A model generated the notes under the pieces. It worked only from the letters and a program-made list of their open reading frames with translations. It made no database searches and was not told the origin of the DNA. A program made the position numbers and the translations under genes. From the NCBI GenBank assembly GCA_004173185.1, contig SEFZ01000034.1, positions 1 through 44,379 on the forward strand: a stretch of DNA of 44,379 bases, in the 5' to 3' direction. The DNA is from Sphingomonadales bacterium (GTDB lineage: Bacteria > Pseudomonadota > Alphaproteobacteria > Sphingomonadales > Sphingomonadaceae). Each line of letters begins with the position of its first letter. The first letter of the stretch is position 1. This document shows, one piece after another, positions 17,772 to 25,224 of the stretch.

Positions 17772-18781
17772 TTGTGGTGGGTTGCGATCTCGAGGATCGT
17801 ATCGCCTGCCATGAGCGCGCGGGATTCGGGCTCAGCGAAGCTATAGGGCTTCCCGTCGCGATAAATGCGCACGCCGAGGCCGGTGGCGATGCTGGCGAGC
17901 GGCTTGCCGACTTCGCCCGGCTGCGCCTTGCGCTCCATCAACTGGACGCGGCCATGGAACGAGGCGAGGTCCATCAGATATTCGGAGAGGTGCGATCCCT
18001 GGCATGAGCTTGCCAGCAACAGGCCGGAGAAGCTGACCGGATTGACCACGGTGGTGGCTCCGGCGGCGCGGGCTGGAACTTCGTTATCCTCGTTGCGGAC
18101 CGTGACGCTGATCCGCAGATCGGGCGCGAGATGCCGCGCGGTGAGGGTGATAAGGATCGAGGTGTCGTCGCGGCCCGCGCTGACGATCATCGATTCCGCG
18201 CGCTCGATCTTGACGTCCGTGAGCACCTGATCGCGGGTGGCATCGGCCTGGAGGATGATGCAGCCGCATGCCGAAGCATGGGCCAGCCGGTCCTCACTCA
18301 TGTCGATCACGACGATCGAGCCCGGTGGGGTGCCACGCGCGATCAGCTCGTCAACGGTCTCGGAGCCGGTATTGCCATAGCCCGCGACGATGATGTGACC
18401 GGACAGGTTCTTCTGGATCGCAGACATGCGCCATTTATCCCAGGTTCGCTTGAGGACGAAATTATAGGCGGTGCCGAGGAACAGCAGCACCACGAAGATG
18501 CGGATCGGCGTGACCACGAACGCATCGAACATCCGCGCCGCATTGGTGACCGGCACGATATCGCCATAGCCGGTGGTCGTGACCGAGATCGACGTGAAAT
18601 AGAGAATATCGAGGAAGGAGACATGGCCATCGGCAGTGTCCTTCAGCCCGTCGCGCTCGATCCAGTGGACGCCCACCGCCAGCCCGAGCAGCGCGACTAC
18701 CGCAAAGACGCGCCAGCCAATCGAGGCCCAGACGGGCAGGCTGGATTTGCGCTTCAGGGTAGACGGCGGAGGAATCGGCAT
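17768..18781 (-). CDS. Two-TM potassium channel with TrkA-N (RCK) domain
   Basis: This 337-residue protein has two membrane helices (about 24-42 and 86-110) framing a pore loop with the K+ selectivity filter TTTGYGD (residues 68-74). A cytoplasmic Rossmann TrkA-N/RCK domain follows with GYGNTG (134-139) and a later TrkA-C-like end. Such channels pass K+ across the inner membrane, gated by ligand binding to the RCK domain. It overlaps nlpD by one base upstream (TGATG) and the DUF486 gene by four downstream. It is about 14 kb from the kdp locus, so there is no operon link. Confidence 0.9.
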   Translation of the reverse strand: MPIPPPSTLKRKSSLPVWASIGWRVFAVVALLGLAVGVHWIERDGLKDTADGHVSFLDILYFTSISVTTTGYGDIVPVTNAARMFDAFVVTPIRIFVVLLFLGTAYNFVLKRTWDKWRMSAIQKNLSGHIIVAGYGNTGSETVDELIARGTPPGSIVVIDMSEDRLAHASACGCIILQADATRDQVLTDVKIERAESMIVSAGRDDTSILITLTARHLAPDLRISVTVRNEDNEVPARAAGATTVVNPVSFSGLLLASSCQGSHLSEYLMDLASFHGRVQLMERKAQPGEVGKPLASIATGLGVRIYRDGKPYSFAEPESRALMAGDTILEIATHHK

Positions 18782-19866
18782 CAGCGCGCGGGCAGCCTGG
18801 ACACGGGATCGACTGCGTTGCGCCCCTGACGCATCTCGAAGTGCAACTGGGCGCGGTCGGTGAAACCGGAATTGCCCGAGAGCGCGATCGTCTGGCCCTT
18901 TTTCACCGATTGACCGCGCTTGACGAGCAATTGCCCGTTGTGACCGTAAACCGTGGTCAAGCCGCCACCATGGCTGAGGATGACGAGGCCGCCCAATGCC
19001 GAAACGTCGCTGCCGACATACGCGACGACGCCGTCTGCGGAAGCCAGCACCGGCGTATTGAGCGGTACGGCGATCTTGATCCCGTCATTGCGCTCGCCCG
19101 ATGCACCCGGGCCGAAGCGCTTGATGACATTGCCCGTCACCGGCCAGCGGAACGTGCCGGCCAGCCGCTCGGGCATTGCGACGGGCTTGGTTGCGGGGAG
19201 CACGCGAGTGGTGGATGCGGTGGGCCGGGCAGGCTTTTCGCCTGCGCGCGCGGCGGGCTCGCCGCCGGTCACGATATCCTCGATGTCTAGGGTGAAGCGC
19301 GCGGCGCGCTCCTCGCGGGTCTCGGGGCCGGTATTGGGGATCAGCAGGCGCTGGCCGGTGCGGATGAGATAGGGCTCTTCGAGATAATTGGCCGAGATCA
19401 CTCGCGACCAATCGACGCCATAAGCGCGCGCGATGGCGATGCCGGTCTCGCCTTCGCGCACCGCGTGATAGCGCCCTGCGGGGATGGCGAGCTTTTGGCC
19501 CGGAAAGATCGTGTAGGGCTGGGCGAGGTTATTCTCCCGCGCAATCGCTTCGGAGGCCGCGCCGGTCTTCACCGAGATCGAGCGCAGCGAATCGCCCGAG
19601 CGCACGGTATAGGTGCTAGCCTCGATCCGGCGCGCGTCTGGCGTGACGGTGCGCATCTCCCATGCCGGGCGCTGGGCCGACATAGCGGGGACGTTCTGAT
19701 CGAGCGACGGGCGCTCATAGCGCTCCTGCGGCGGCGCTTCGCGCTGCGGGCGGGGTGGCTCGTAGCGCGGTTCGCGATAGCTGCCGCCGGGCTGGGGAAT
19801 GCACCCGGCAAGCGCGAGCGCACCCAGAGCAACCGCCGCAAACCGTTTCAAGGCATCCCCGTTCAT
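18781..19866 (-). CDS. NlpD-like lipoprotein with LysM repeats and degenerate LytM/M23 domain
   Basis: This 361-residue lipoprotein has a lipobox LAGC (Cys22). Two LysM peptidoglycan-binding repeats follow (YTVRSGDSLRSISVKTG at about 86, and YHAVREGETGIAIARAYG at about 133). The C-terminal M23-fold domain (about 240-361) has NDGIKI in place of HxGxD and AQLHFEM in place of HLHFE. Two zinc ligands and more are therefore missing. As in E. coli NlpD, it probably activates cell-wall amidases during division rather than cutting peptidoglycan itself. It follows serS by 31 bases. Confidence 0.85.
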   Translation of the reverse strand: MNGDALKRFAAVALGALALAGCIPQPGGSYREPRYEPPRPQREAPPQERYERPSLDQNVPAMSAQRPAWEMRTVTPDARRIEASTYTVRSGDSLRSISVKTGAASEAIARENNLAQPYTIFPGQKLAIPAGRYHAVREGETGIAIARAYGVDWSRVISANYLEEPYLIRTGQRLLIPNTGPETREERAARFTLDIEDIVTGGEPAARAGEKPARPTASTTRVLPATKPVAMPERLAGTFRWPVTGNVIKRFGPGASGERNDGIKIAVPLNTPVLASADGVVAYVGSDVSALGGLVILSHGGGLTTVYGHNGQLLVKRGQSVKKGQTIALSGNSGFTDRAQLHFEMRQGRNAVDPVSRLPAR

Positions 19867-19897
19867 CCGCTAACCATATCGCGGATTTATCGTTACG

Positions 19898-21175
19898 TCA
19901 GCGGTTCACCGACTCAAATCGGTCAAGCCCGCCCAGATAGGGCTTGAGAACCTCCGGCACAGCGACCGAACCGTCTTCCTGCTGATAGTTTTCGATCACC
20001 GCGACGACCGTGCGGCCAACCGCCAGACCCGAGCCGTTGAGCGTGTGGACGAACTTCGTGCCTTTTTCGCCCTCGGGCCGGTAGCGCGCGTTCATGCGGC
20101 GAGCCTGGAAATCGGTGCAGGTCGAAACGCTGCTGATCTCGCGGTAGCGCGCCTGTCCGGGCAGCCAGACTTCAAGATCGTAGGTGCGCGCGGCGGAGAA
20201 GCCCATGTCGCCGGTGCAAAGCTTCATCCGGCGGAAGGCGAGGCCCAGCCTGGTCAGGATGTCCTCGGCGCAGGCGGTCATCCGCTCATGTTCGGCTTCG
20301 GACTGGTCGGGCGTTGTGATCGAGACCATCTCGACCTTTTCGAACTGGTGCTGGCGGATATAGCCACGCGTGTCGCGCCCGGCCGAACCAGCCTCCGAGC
20401 GGAAGCAGGGGCTGAGCGCGGTGAAGCGCAGCGGCAATTCGCGCTCGGCGAGGATTTCGCCGTGGATCGAGTTGGTCAGGCTGACTTCAGAGGTGGGGAT
20501 CAGCCAGCGGCCATCGGTGGTCTTGAAGCTGTCTTCAGCGAATTTGGGCAGTTGGCCGGTGCCGAACATGATCTCGTCGCGGACGAGCAGAGGAACGACG
20601 GTTTCCTCAAAGCCGTGATCGCGGGTCAGCGTATCGAGCATGAACTGGCCGAGCGCACGATGCAGGCGAGCGGCGCTGCCGCGCAGGAACGTAAAGCGCG
20701 AGCCGGCAAGCTTGGCGCCGGTCTCGAAATCGAGGCCCAATGCGGGGCCGATTGCGTCATGCTCCTTGACCTCAAACGCGAAGCTGGGCGGCGTGCCGCG
20801 TTCGTGGACGAGAAAATTGTCCTCCTCGTCGGAGCCCTTGGGCACATCGCCGAGCGGGAGATTTGGGATCGCGGCGAGGCGTTCGTGCAGGTTTGCGCCG
20901 ATTTCCTTTGCCTCGGCTTCGATCGCGGGCATCCGCTCTTTCAACTCGGCCACTTCGGCCATCAGATCGGCCGCGTCTTCGCGGCGGGCTTTCGCTGCGC
21001 CGATTTCCTTCGAGGCTTCGTTGCGCCGGGCCTGTGCAGCCTGCGCCTCGGTCATCAGTGCGCGATGCTTCTCGTCGATCGCGAGCAATTCGGGCGAGAG
21101 CGGCGCAAGCCCACGCTTGGCCAATGCGGCGTCGAAGGCCTCGGGATTTTCGCGGATATAGCGGATGTCGTGCAT
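19898..21175 (-). CDS. serS: Seryl-tRNA synthetase SerS
   Basis: SerS charges tRNA-Ser with serine. The 425-residue class II synthetase has an N-terminal long coiled-coil arm (about residues 30-100) that contacts the tRNA. Motif 2 is present around FRSEAGSAGRDTRGYIRQHQ (258-277) and motif 3 near GSGLAVGRTVVAVIENYQ. The length is normal. It leads a minus-strand run with the NlpD-like, K+ channel and DUF486 genes. Its promoter lies in the 87 bp shared with the divergent host-attachment-family gene. Confidence 0.97.
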   Translation of the reverse strand: MHDIRYIRENPEAFDAALAKRGLAPLSPELLAIDEKHRALMTEAQAAQARRNEASKEIGAAKARREDAADLMAEVAELKERMPAIEAEAKEIGANLHERLAAIPNLPLGDVPKGSDEEDNFLVHERGTPPSFAFEVKEHDAIGPALGLDFETGAKLAGSRFTFLRGSAARLHRALGQFMLDTLTRDHGFEETVVPLLVRDEIMFGTGQLPKFAEDSFKTTDGRWLIPTSEVSLTNSIHGEILAERELPLRFTALSPCFRSEAGSAGRDTRGYIRQHQFEKVEMVSITTPDQSEAEHERMTACAEDILTRLGLAFRRMKLCTGDMGFSAARTYDLEVWLPGQARYREISSVSTCTDFQARRMNARYRPEGEKGTKFVHTLNGSGLAVGRTVVAVIENYQQEDGSVAVPEVLKPYLGGLDRFESVNR

Positions 21176-21262
21176 GGCGAGCGTATGGCTGCGCGCGGTG
21201 AGCCGCGCAACCCTGACGCGATCCTCTGCGTTGATGATGGAGTCGTAACGAGGAGATTAGAT

Positions 21263-21721
21263 ATGCAGGTTCCGCACAACGCCGTCGTGGTGGTCGCCGA
21301 TGGGCGCAAGATGCTGTTCCTCCGCAACGAAGGCGATGCGGTTTATCCAAATCTGCAGGTCGAGAAGAAGGTGGTCGACAGCCACAACCCCTCGCACCAC
21401 GAACAGGCGACCGATCTGGCAGGCGCTGCGATGGGCACGCGCACGTCTGGCGGTGCATGGGGCGGCGGCAATATGGAGGAAGTCGATTTTCACCAATTGG
21501 AGGAAGATCGCTTCGCTGCCGACACTGCCGACCTGCTCAGGAAGCGCGCGCTGAACAACGACTTCGAGTCGCTGATCATCATCGCGCCGCCGCGCACGCT
21601 GGGCGAACTGCGCAAACATTATCACAAGGAAGTCGAAAGCCGGATCACGCTGGAGATCGACAAGGATCTGACCGGGCATACACTGCCGCAGATCGAGGCG
21701 GCGCTGGCCAAGGCTGAGTAA
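21263..21721 (+). CDS. Host attachment (Host_attach) family protein
   Basis: This 152-residue cytosolic protein starts MQVPHNAVVVVADGRKMLF after a strong AGGAGA site seven bases upstream. It matches the family named for an Agrobacterium-type protein required for attachment to host cells: an N-terminal VVADG...F strand, a central EDRFAADTADLL, and a C-terminal LIIIAPPRTLGELRKHY resembling archaeal release-factor-like (baeRF) folds. The family name overstates what is known; the molecular role is unclear. A clear terminator follows. Confidence 0.85.
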   Translation: MQVPHNAVVVVADGRKMLFLRNEGDAVYPNLQVEKKVVDSHNPSHHEQATDLAGAAMGTRTSGGAWGGGNMEEVDFHQLEEDRFAADTADLLRKRALNNDFESLIIIAPPRTLGELRKHYHKEVESRITLEIDKDLTGHTLPQIEAALAKAE

Positions 21722-21725
21722 GGAA

Positions 21726-21758
21726 AAAGCCGCTCCGGAGGGTCTCCGGGGCGGCTTT
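21726..21758 (+). terminator. Rho-independent terminator after the host-attachment-family gene
   Basis: AAAGCCGCTCCGGAG, GGT, CTCCGGGGCGGCTTT forms a near-perfect 15-bp stem (one mismatch) with a three-base loop, followed by CGTTT. It starts 5 bases after the stop codon. It may also stop transcription from the convergent Ser-rich gene, since A-rich sequence lies on its other side. Confidence 0.85.
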
Positions 21759-21777
21759 CGTTTGCCTTGTATCGGGA

Positions 21778-23052
21778 TCAGGCCTCGGTAGTTTCCGGGG
21801 CCTTTTTCTTGGCCAGGCGCTTGCGCGCGACGAGCGCGGCGGCGGCCGCACCGAACAATATGATCATCGGCGGAGCCGGAACCGGCGCGGGGCCGCCCGA
21901 CGATGCGCCGCTGCTGCCATGGCTGCTGGAGCCGCGGCTCGATCCGCCATAGCTGCTCGAGCCGTGACCGTTGGAGCTCCAGCCGCTGCTGTTGCTCCAG
22001 CCGCTCGAACCATGGCTGGACGAACCCTTGCTGCTCGAACCGTAGGAAGAAGAGCCGTTCGACGAGGACGAAGTGCTCGACGAGTTGGACGAGGACGTGC
22101 TCGAACCGTTGGACGAGCTCGACGTCGAGGTGCTCGATCCGTTCGATGAGGACGAGGTCGAAGACGAGATGCCGCTCGACGTGGACGACGAGGAGCCGCC
22201 GGTGGAGGTGCTTGTCGAGGAGCCGCCGGTCGACGTGGACGAACCGCCCGTCGAGGTGGACGACGAAACGTCCCCGCTGCTGCCGCCGCTCGAAGTCGAG
22301 GTAGAAGAGCCGCCGGTGGACGAGCCGCCGGTCGAGGTCGAGGAGCCGCCGGTGGACGAACCACCCGTCGAGGTGGATGAGCCGCCCGTGGAGGACGAAA
22401 CATCGCCGCTGCTGCCGCCGGTGGACGAGGTGCTGCTGACGCTGCCGCTCGACGTGGACGAGGAAACGCCGCTGGACGTGGATACGCCCGACGATGTGGA
22501 GACGCCGCCGGTGCTGGTCGAAACCGTGCCGCTTGAAGTCGAAACCTGGCCGCTCGACGTGCTGGTCGAGGAAATCTCGATGTTGATGCCGCTCGACGTG
22601 CCTGAGCTGCCCGAGCCGCTGCCCGAACCCGAACCACTGCCGCCACCGCCGAAGAAACCGCCCGCGAAGAAGCCGCCCATAAAGCCGCCGCCGCTCGATC
22701 CGCCGATCACGCCCGACGAACTGCTGGAGCCGCTGGCGCTGGACGATACGACCGGGAACTGGCTGCCCTGGCCGTACAAGGGCGGGGGAAGGGGGATCGG
22801 CGCCCCTTGCGGCGTCATGATAACCTGGGGCGTGCCCTGACTCGTCGTGGTGGTCACAGTGCGGCGCACGACTCGCTGCGCGGACGCCGGGCGGCGCACG
22901 ACACGGCGAACGACTCGCTTCTTCACAACCGTCTGCTGCTTAACTACGCGTGGCTTGGTCACCCGCTCGGTGACGTAGACGCCACTTCCGCCGATGACAG
23001 CACCCCCGCAAGCGCAGGCGCAGAGTTTGGCAAGAGCCATGCGAACCGACAT
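21778..23052 (-). CDS. Ser/Thr/Gly-rich repeat surface protein with PEP-CTERM-like tail
   Basis: This 424-residue protein starts with a hydrophobic segment (residues 5-26, LCACACGGAVIGG) and a basic stretch (VVKKRVVRRVVRRP). A Pro/Gly region follows, then about 230 residues of near-repeats built from SSTSTGGSS, SSGVSTSSG and SSSNGSS units. It ends with a sorting-like signal: PVPAPP, a hydrophobic helix (MIILFGAAAAALVA) and RKRLAKKK, close to the PEP-CTERM pattern. An exported, perhaps glycosylated, surface or matrix protein is likely; function unknown. I see no exosortase in the window. Length may vary between strains through repeat change. Confidence 0.75.
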   Translation of the reverse strand: MSVRMALAKLCACACGGAVIGGSGVYVTERVTKPRVVKQQTVVKKRVVRRVVRRPASAQRVVRRTVTTTTSQGTPQVIMTPQGAPIPLPPPLYGQGSQFPVVSSSASGSSSSSGVIGGSSGGGFMGGFFAGGFFGGGGSGSGSGSGSGSSGTSSGINIEISSTSTSSGQVSTSSGTVSTSTGGVSTSSGVSTSSGVSSSTSSGSVSSTSSTGGSSGDVSSSTGGSSTSTGGSSTGGSSTSTGGSSTGGSSTSTSSGGSSGDVSSSTSTGGSSTSTGGSSTSTSTGGSSSSTSSGISSSTSSSSNGSSTSTSSSSNGSSTSSSNSSSTSSSSNGSSSYGSSSKGSSSHGSSGWSNSSGWSSNGHGSSSYGGSSRGSSSHGSSGASSGGPAPVPAPPMIILFGAAAAALVARKRLAKKKAPETTEA

Positions 23053-23472
23053 TATTGTCCCACTCTTCCGTTGCTGGCGTGCACGCTCCCCACGGGATCG
23101 TCAGCAGCTTTCCACGCCGTCAATGCCCCAAAAGTGCAAAACAAACTATTAAGTGCAAGCGCGGCAACGATTGTTTACCTTCTTCTTGCTGATTTTTCTC
23201 ATCGCGGGACCGATAGGAAATGGTTAATGTATTGTTTCGGAACAGGATCGGTTAATACTTGTTAACAACTTGTGAATTTTGTCGGTTAACATAGATCAGT
23301 CGCGGGACGTGGTTCAGGCCCGGGTAATTCCCCCCAATCCAAAGGGATATGCGCGTAGAAATGTAACAATAGCGCGCTTGTTAACTGGCTTGCTCGTAAG
23401 TATAGGGCAGCCGGGCAAAGGGCAGTCATCGGCGGCTTCGCCACCGGGTGACTGGTGTGGAGAGTTATGGGG
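23053..23472. promoter_or_regulatory. TTAA-rich divergent control region before dksA
   Basis: This 420-bp gap is clearly AT-richer than the genes around it. It contains five GTTAA boxes within about 165 bp: ATGGTTAA (23220-23227), TTAA-N6-TTAAC (23252-23266), GGTTAAC (23284-23290) and GTTAACT near 23380. ATGGTTAA is the reverse of the CtrA half-site TTAACCAT, and paired TTAA boxes also suit CtrA, though the spacing here is 6 not 7. The region should hold the promoters of the Ser-rich gene and of dksA. Confidence 0.5.
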
Positions 23473-23937
23473 ATGGCTACAGTTTTTGAGAGCTACGATC
23501 CGGGCAAACATCTGCCACCACCGGCAAATGACGGTGGTGACGGTTATCGTCCAAGTGCAGACGAGCCCTTTATGGGGCCGCGACAGCTCGAATTTTTCCG
23601 CGAGAAATTGCTGGCCTGGAAGGACGCGATCTATCGCGAGTCCGCAGGCACGCTCAACCAGCTTCAGGCCGATTCGCTGCGCGAAGCCGACCTGACCGAT
23701 CGCGCTTCGAGCGAGACCGACTGGTCGATCGAACTGCGCACCCGCGATCGCCAACGTAAGCTCATCTCGAAGATCGACGCTGCGCTGCGCCGTATCGACG
23801 AAGGCGAATATGGCTATTGCGAAGTCACCGGCGAGCCGATCTCGCTGGGCCGTCTGGAGGCCCGGCCGATCGCGACGATGACCGTCGAGGCGCAGGAGCG
23901 CCACGAGCGCAACGAAAAGGTCAGCCGCGAGGAATAG
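23473..23937 (+). CDS. dksA: RNA polymerase-binding transcription factor DksA (zinc-finger cysteines lost)
   Basis: DksA enters the RNA polymerase secondary channel and, with ppGpp, shifts transcription during starvation. The 154-residue protein has the coiled coil (about 40-115) with the tip motif DLTDRAS (Asp73, Asp76, Ala78). The C-terminal finger keeps GYCEVTGEPISLGRLEARP, but only one cysteine (Cys116) of four remains, so zinc binding by the classic site is unlikely; this pattern is known for alphaproteobacterial DksA. I chose the ATG at 23473, 9 bases after GGAGA; 23467 is also possible. Confidence 0.93.
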   Translation: MATVFESYDPGKHLPPPANDGGDGYRPSADEPFMGPRQLEFFREKLLAWKDAIYRESAGTLNQLQADSLREADLTDRASSETDWSIELRTRDRQRKLISKIDAALRRIDEGEYGYCEVTGEPISLGRLEARPIATMTVEAQERHERNEKVSREE

Positions 23938-24089
23938 CCGGCGAAGGGCAGGGGCAGCTAAGGCCTCTGTTCGTATTTGGGACAAGCGCCGCTGGCAAAA
24001 CCTGCCGCGGCGCACCCGAATTAACGGTTTCGACAGGGATTGATGTTCTACTCGCGCGTAACCTCTCTTCTAGGTTCGAGCTGAGCAGC

Positions 24090-24467
24090 ATGGACGACCA
24101 ATATTCCTATGATCCCCTGATGACGCTTTCGGCGGAGGATTTTACCGGCCAGCGTGCCGGCGCGCGTGACAGCCTGATGCTGACTGCCAATTTCCGAATC
24201 GCGGGACGCGACGACGAGATGGTGCGTGTGCGCAATCTCTCTTCGGGCGGGATGATGGCCGAATATCCAGCGCCGATCGAGCGCGGTACGATCGTTCAGG
24301 TCGAAGTACGCGGCGTGGGCTGGCTTTCGGGAAAGATCGCCTGGGCGACCGATGGCCGGGTTGGCGTGGCATTCGAAAACGAGATCGATCCGCTGCTGGC
24401 GCGCAAGCCAGTGGGCAAGGGCACGCATACGCCGGCCTATACCAAGCCGATCATTACGCGCCGTTGA
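24090..24467 (+). CDS. PilZ-domain c-di-GMP-binding protein
   Basis: This 125-residue protein is essentially one PilZ domain. It carries the two c-di-GMP-binding motifs: RAGAR (Arg22, Arg26; RxxxR) and NLSSGG (Asn49, Ser51, Gly54; NxSxxG). It therefore should bind c-di-GMP and relay it to an unknown partner, for example in motility or surface attachment. I chose the ATG at 24090 because the protein then begins just before the domain; longer frames extend into the dksA end and are not supported. It lies 152 bases after dksA. Confidence 0.88.
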   Translation: MDDQYSYDPLMTLSAEDFTGQRAGARDSLMLTANFRIAGRDDEMVRVRNLSSGGMMAEYPAPIERGTIVQVEVRGVGWLSGKIAWATDGRVGVAFENEIDPLLARKPVGKGTHTPAYTKPIITRR

Positions 24468-24542
24468 TACGGCCCGGTTCGATCCAGGCTGAGTTGATCT
24501 GATCTGCGTTGATCTGGCGCACTGCTGCTTTGGCGCGGCGCT

Positions 24543-24558
24543 GATTTTTTAAAAAATC
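24543..24558. repeat. Perfect AT palindrome GATTTTTTAAAAAATC
   Basis: A 16-bp perfect palindrome sits in the gap between the convergent PilZ and DUF465 genes. Downstream of PilZ it gives a T6-A6 tract; for the minus-strand DUF465 gene the T-run follows the GC hairpin at 24569-24580. It may be part of a two-way terminator. Confidence 0.5.
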
Positions 24559-24568
24559 GGGATTTTAG

Positions 24569-24580
24569 CCCCGTGCGGGG
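24569..24580 (-). terminator. Short GC hairpin with downstream T-run for the DUF465 gene
   Basis: CCCCG-TG-CGGGG forms a short stem. On the minus strand it is followed after about ten bases by the TTTTTT of the palindrome at 24543-24558. It lies 36 bases past the DUF465 stop, suiting a terminator. Confidence 0.45.
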
Positions 24581-24616
24581 TGCGGACTCGCCACACCCCC
24601 GATGGAGCCCTGCTGG

Positions 24617-24769
24617 CTAGCGGGCCATCTCTTCCTTGATGCGAAGCTTTTGCTTCTTCAGTCCCGCCAGAATGATCTGATCGGGCACGGGTCGCTGCGT
24701 TTCCGCAGCGATTCTCTGATCGAGCACATTGTGCTTCGCAGATAGTGCCGAGAGATGTGTGTTCTGCAT
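24617..24769 (-). CDS. DUF465 (YdcH-like) small protein
   Basis: This 50-residue protein was found by translating the minus strand directly. It begins MQNTHLSALSAKHNVLDQRI and ends LKKQKLRIKEEMAR, the helical hairpin pattern of the DUF465/YdcH family, which is widespread and uncharacterised. AAGGAGA lies five bases before the ATG. A second DUF465 gene lies divergently 147 bp away (24917-25114). A longer frame covering the same DNA (24549-24848) has no such conserved pattern and is rejected. Confidence 0.85.
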   Translation of the reverse strand: MQNTHLSALSAKHNVLDQRIAAETQRPVPDQIILAGLKKQKLRIKEEMAR

Positions 24770-24916
24770 CGCAGTCTCCTTCATCGTTGGCCGGAAACTT
24801 CAGTAAATCACTGTTTGCCGCGCTTGTCTCGCCCGTTTGCATGCGCAATCGACAGGGTGCTGAAAAGACGGGATAGAGCGTTGGCGCGAATCCGCGCCGG
24901 TGCTTTTGGGGGCGGA

Positions 24917-25114
24917 ATGGACGACAGCGAGATCCTGAAGCGGCTGGCGGTGCTAAGGGCCGAGCATCGCGATCTGGACACCGCGATCGAAGCGCTGCGC
25001 GAGGCTGGCTCGTCGGATCAGCTCCAACTGGCGCGACTCAAGAAACGCAAGCTGATGATGCGCGACGAAATCCAGATGCTCGAAGACCAGCTGATCCCGG
25101 ACATCATTGCGTGA
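24917..25114 (+). CDS. DUF465 (YdcH-like) small protein
   Basis: This 65-residue, mostly helical protein (MDDSEILKRLAVLRAEHRDL ... LARLKKRKLMMRDEI) is a second DUF465 member, divergent from the one at 24617-24769. The conserved core is the LKKRKLxxRDEI segment. The family's function is unknown; a small helical adaptor is inferred. GGGGGCGGA precedes the ATG. It is followed after 110 bp by the DUF1465 gene in the same direction, with TTAA palindromes in between. Confidence 0.85.
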   Translation: MDDSEILKRLAVLRAEHRDLDTAIEALREAGSSDQLQLARLKKRKLMMRDEIQMLEDQLIPDIIA

Positions 25115-25135
25115 TCGGATTGCATGGCCGGCGGG

Positions 25136-25186
25136 GCGGTTAACCGCACGCTTCCCGCAACGGGACGAAAACTTAATAAGATTAAG
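25136..25186. promoter_or_regulatory. Two TTAA-centred palindromes upstream of the DUF1465 gene
   Basis: GCGGTTAACCGC (25136-25147) is a perfect 12-bp palindrome, and CTTAAT-AAG-ATTAAG (25172-25186) is an inverted repeat. They lie 39-89 bases before the DUF1465 start in an AT-rich gap. The TTAA cores resemble CtrA-type or other cell-cycle regulator sites, but the spacing does not match the full CtrA consensus. Confidence 0.45.
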
Positions 25187-25224
25187 CATTTCGTTACCAT
25201 AAATGCTGTGGCAGCTTCCGGTTC

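Noticed and set aside
20045..21262. Long plus-strand open frame running into the host-attachment gene
   Set aside because: It is the shadow of serS on the other strand. Its translation up to 21262 has no conserved pattern, and the real gene has its own ribosome-binding site at 21255-21262.
21860..22640. Tandem repeat DNA as a possible CRISPR array or satellite
   Set aside because: The repeats are coding triplet patterns inside one long open frame with no constant spacers.
22073..22840. Plus-strand open frame very rich in Glu, Asp, Val and Pro
   Set aside because: It is the reverse complement of the Ser/Thr/Gly repeat gene. The acidic composition follows from the repeat codons, and it has no upstream signals.
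24549..24848. 99-codon minus-strand frame
   Set aside because: It covers the DUF465 gene in a different frame; the 50-residue frame has the family pattern and a good ribosome-binding site.
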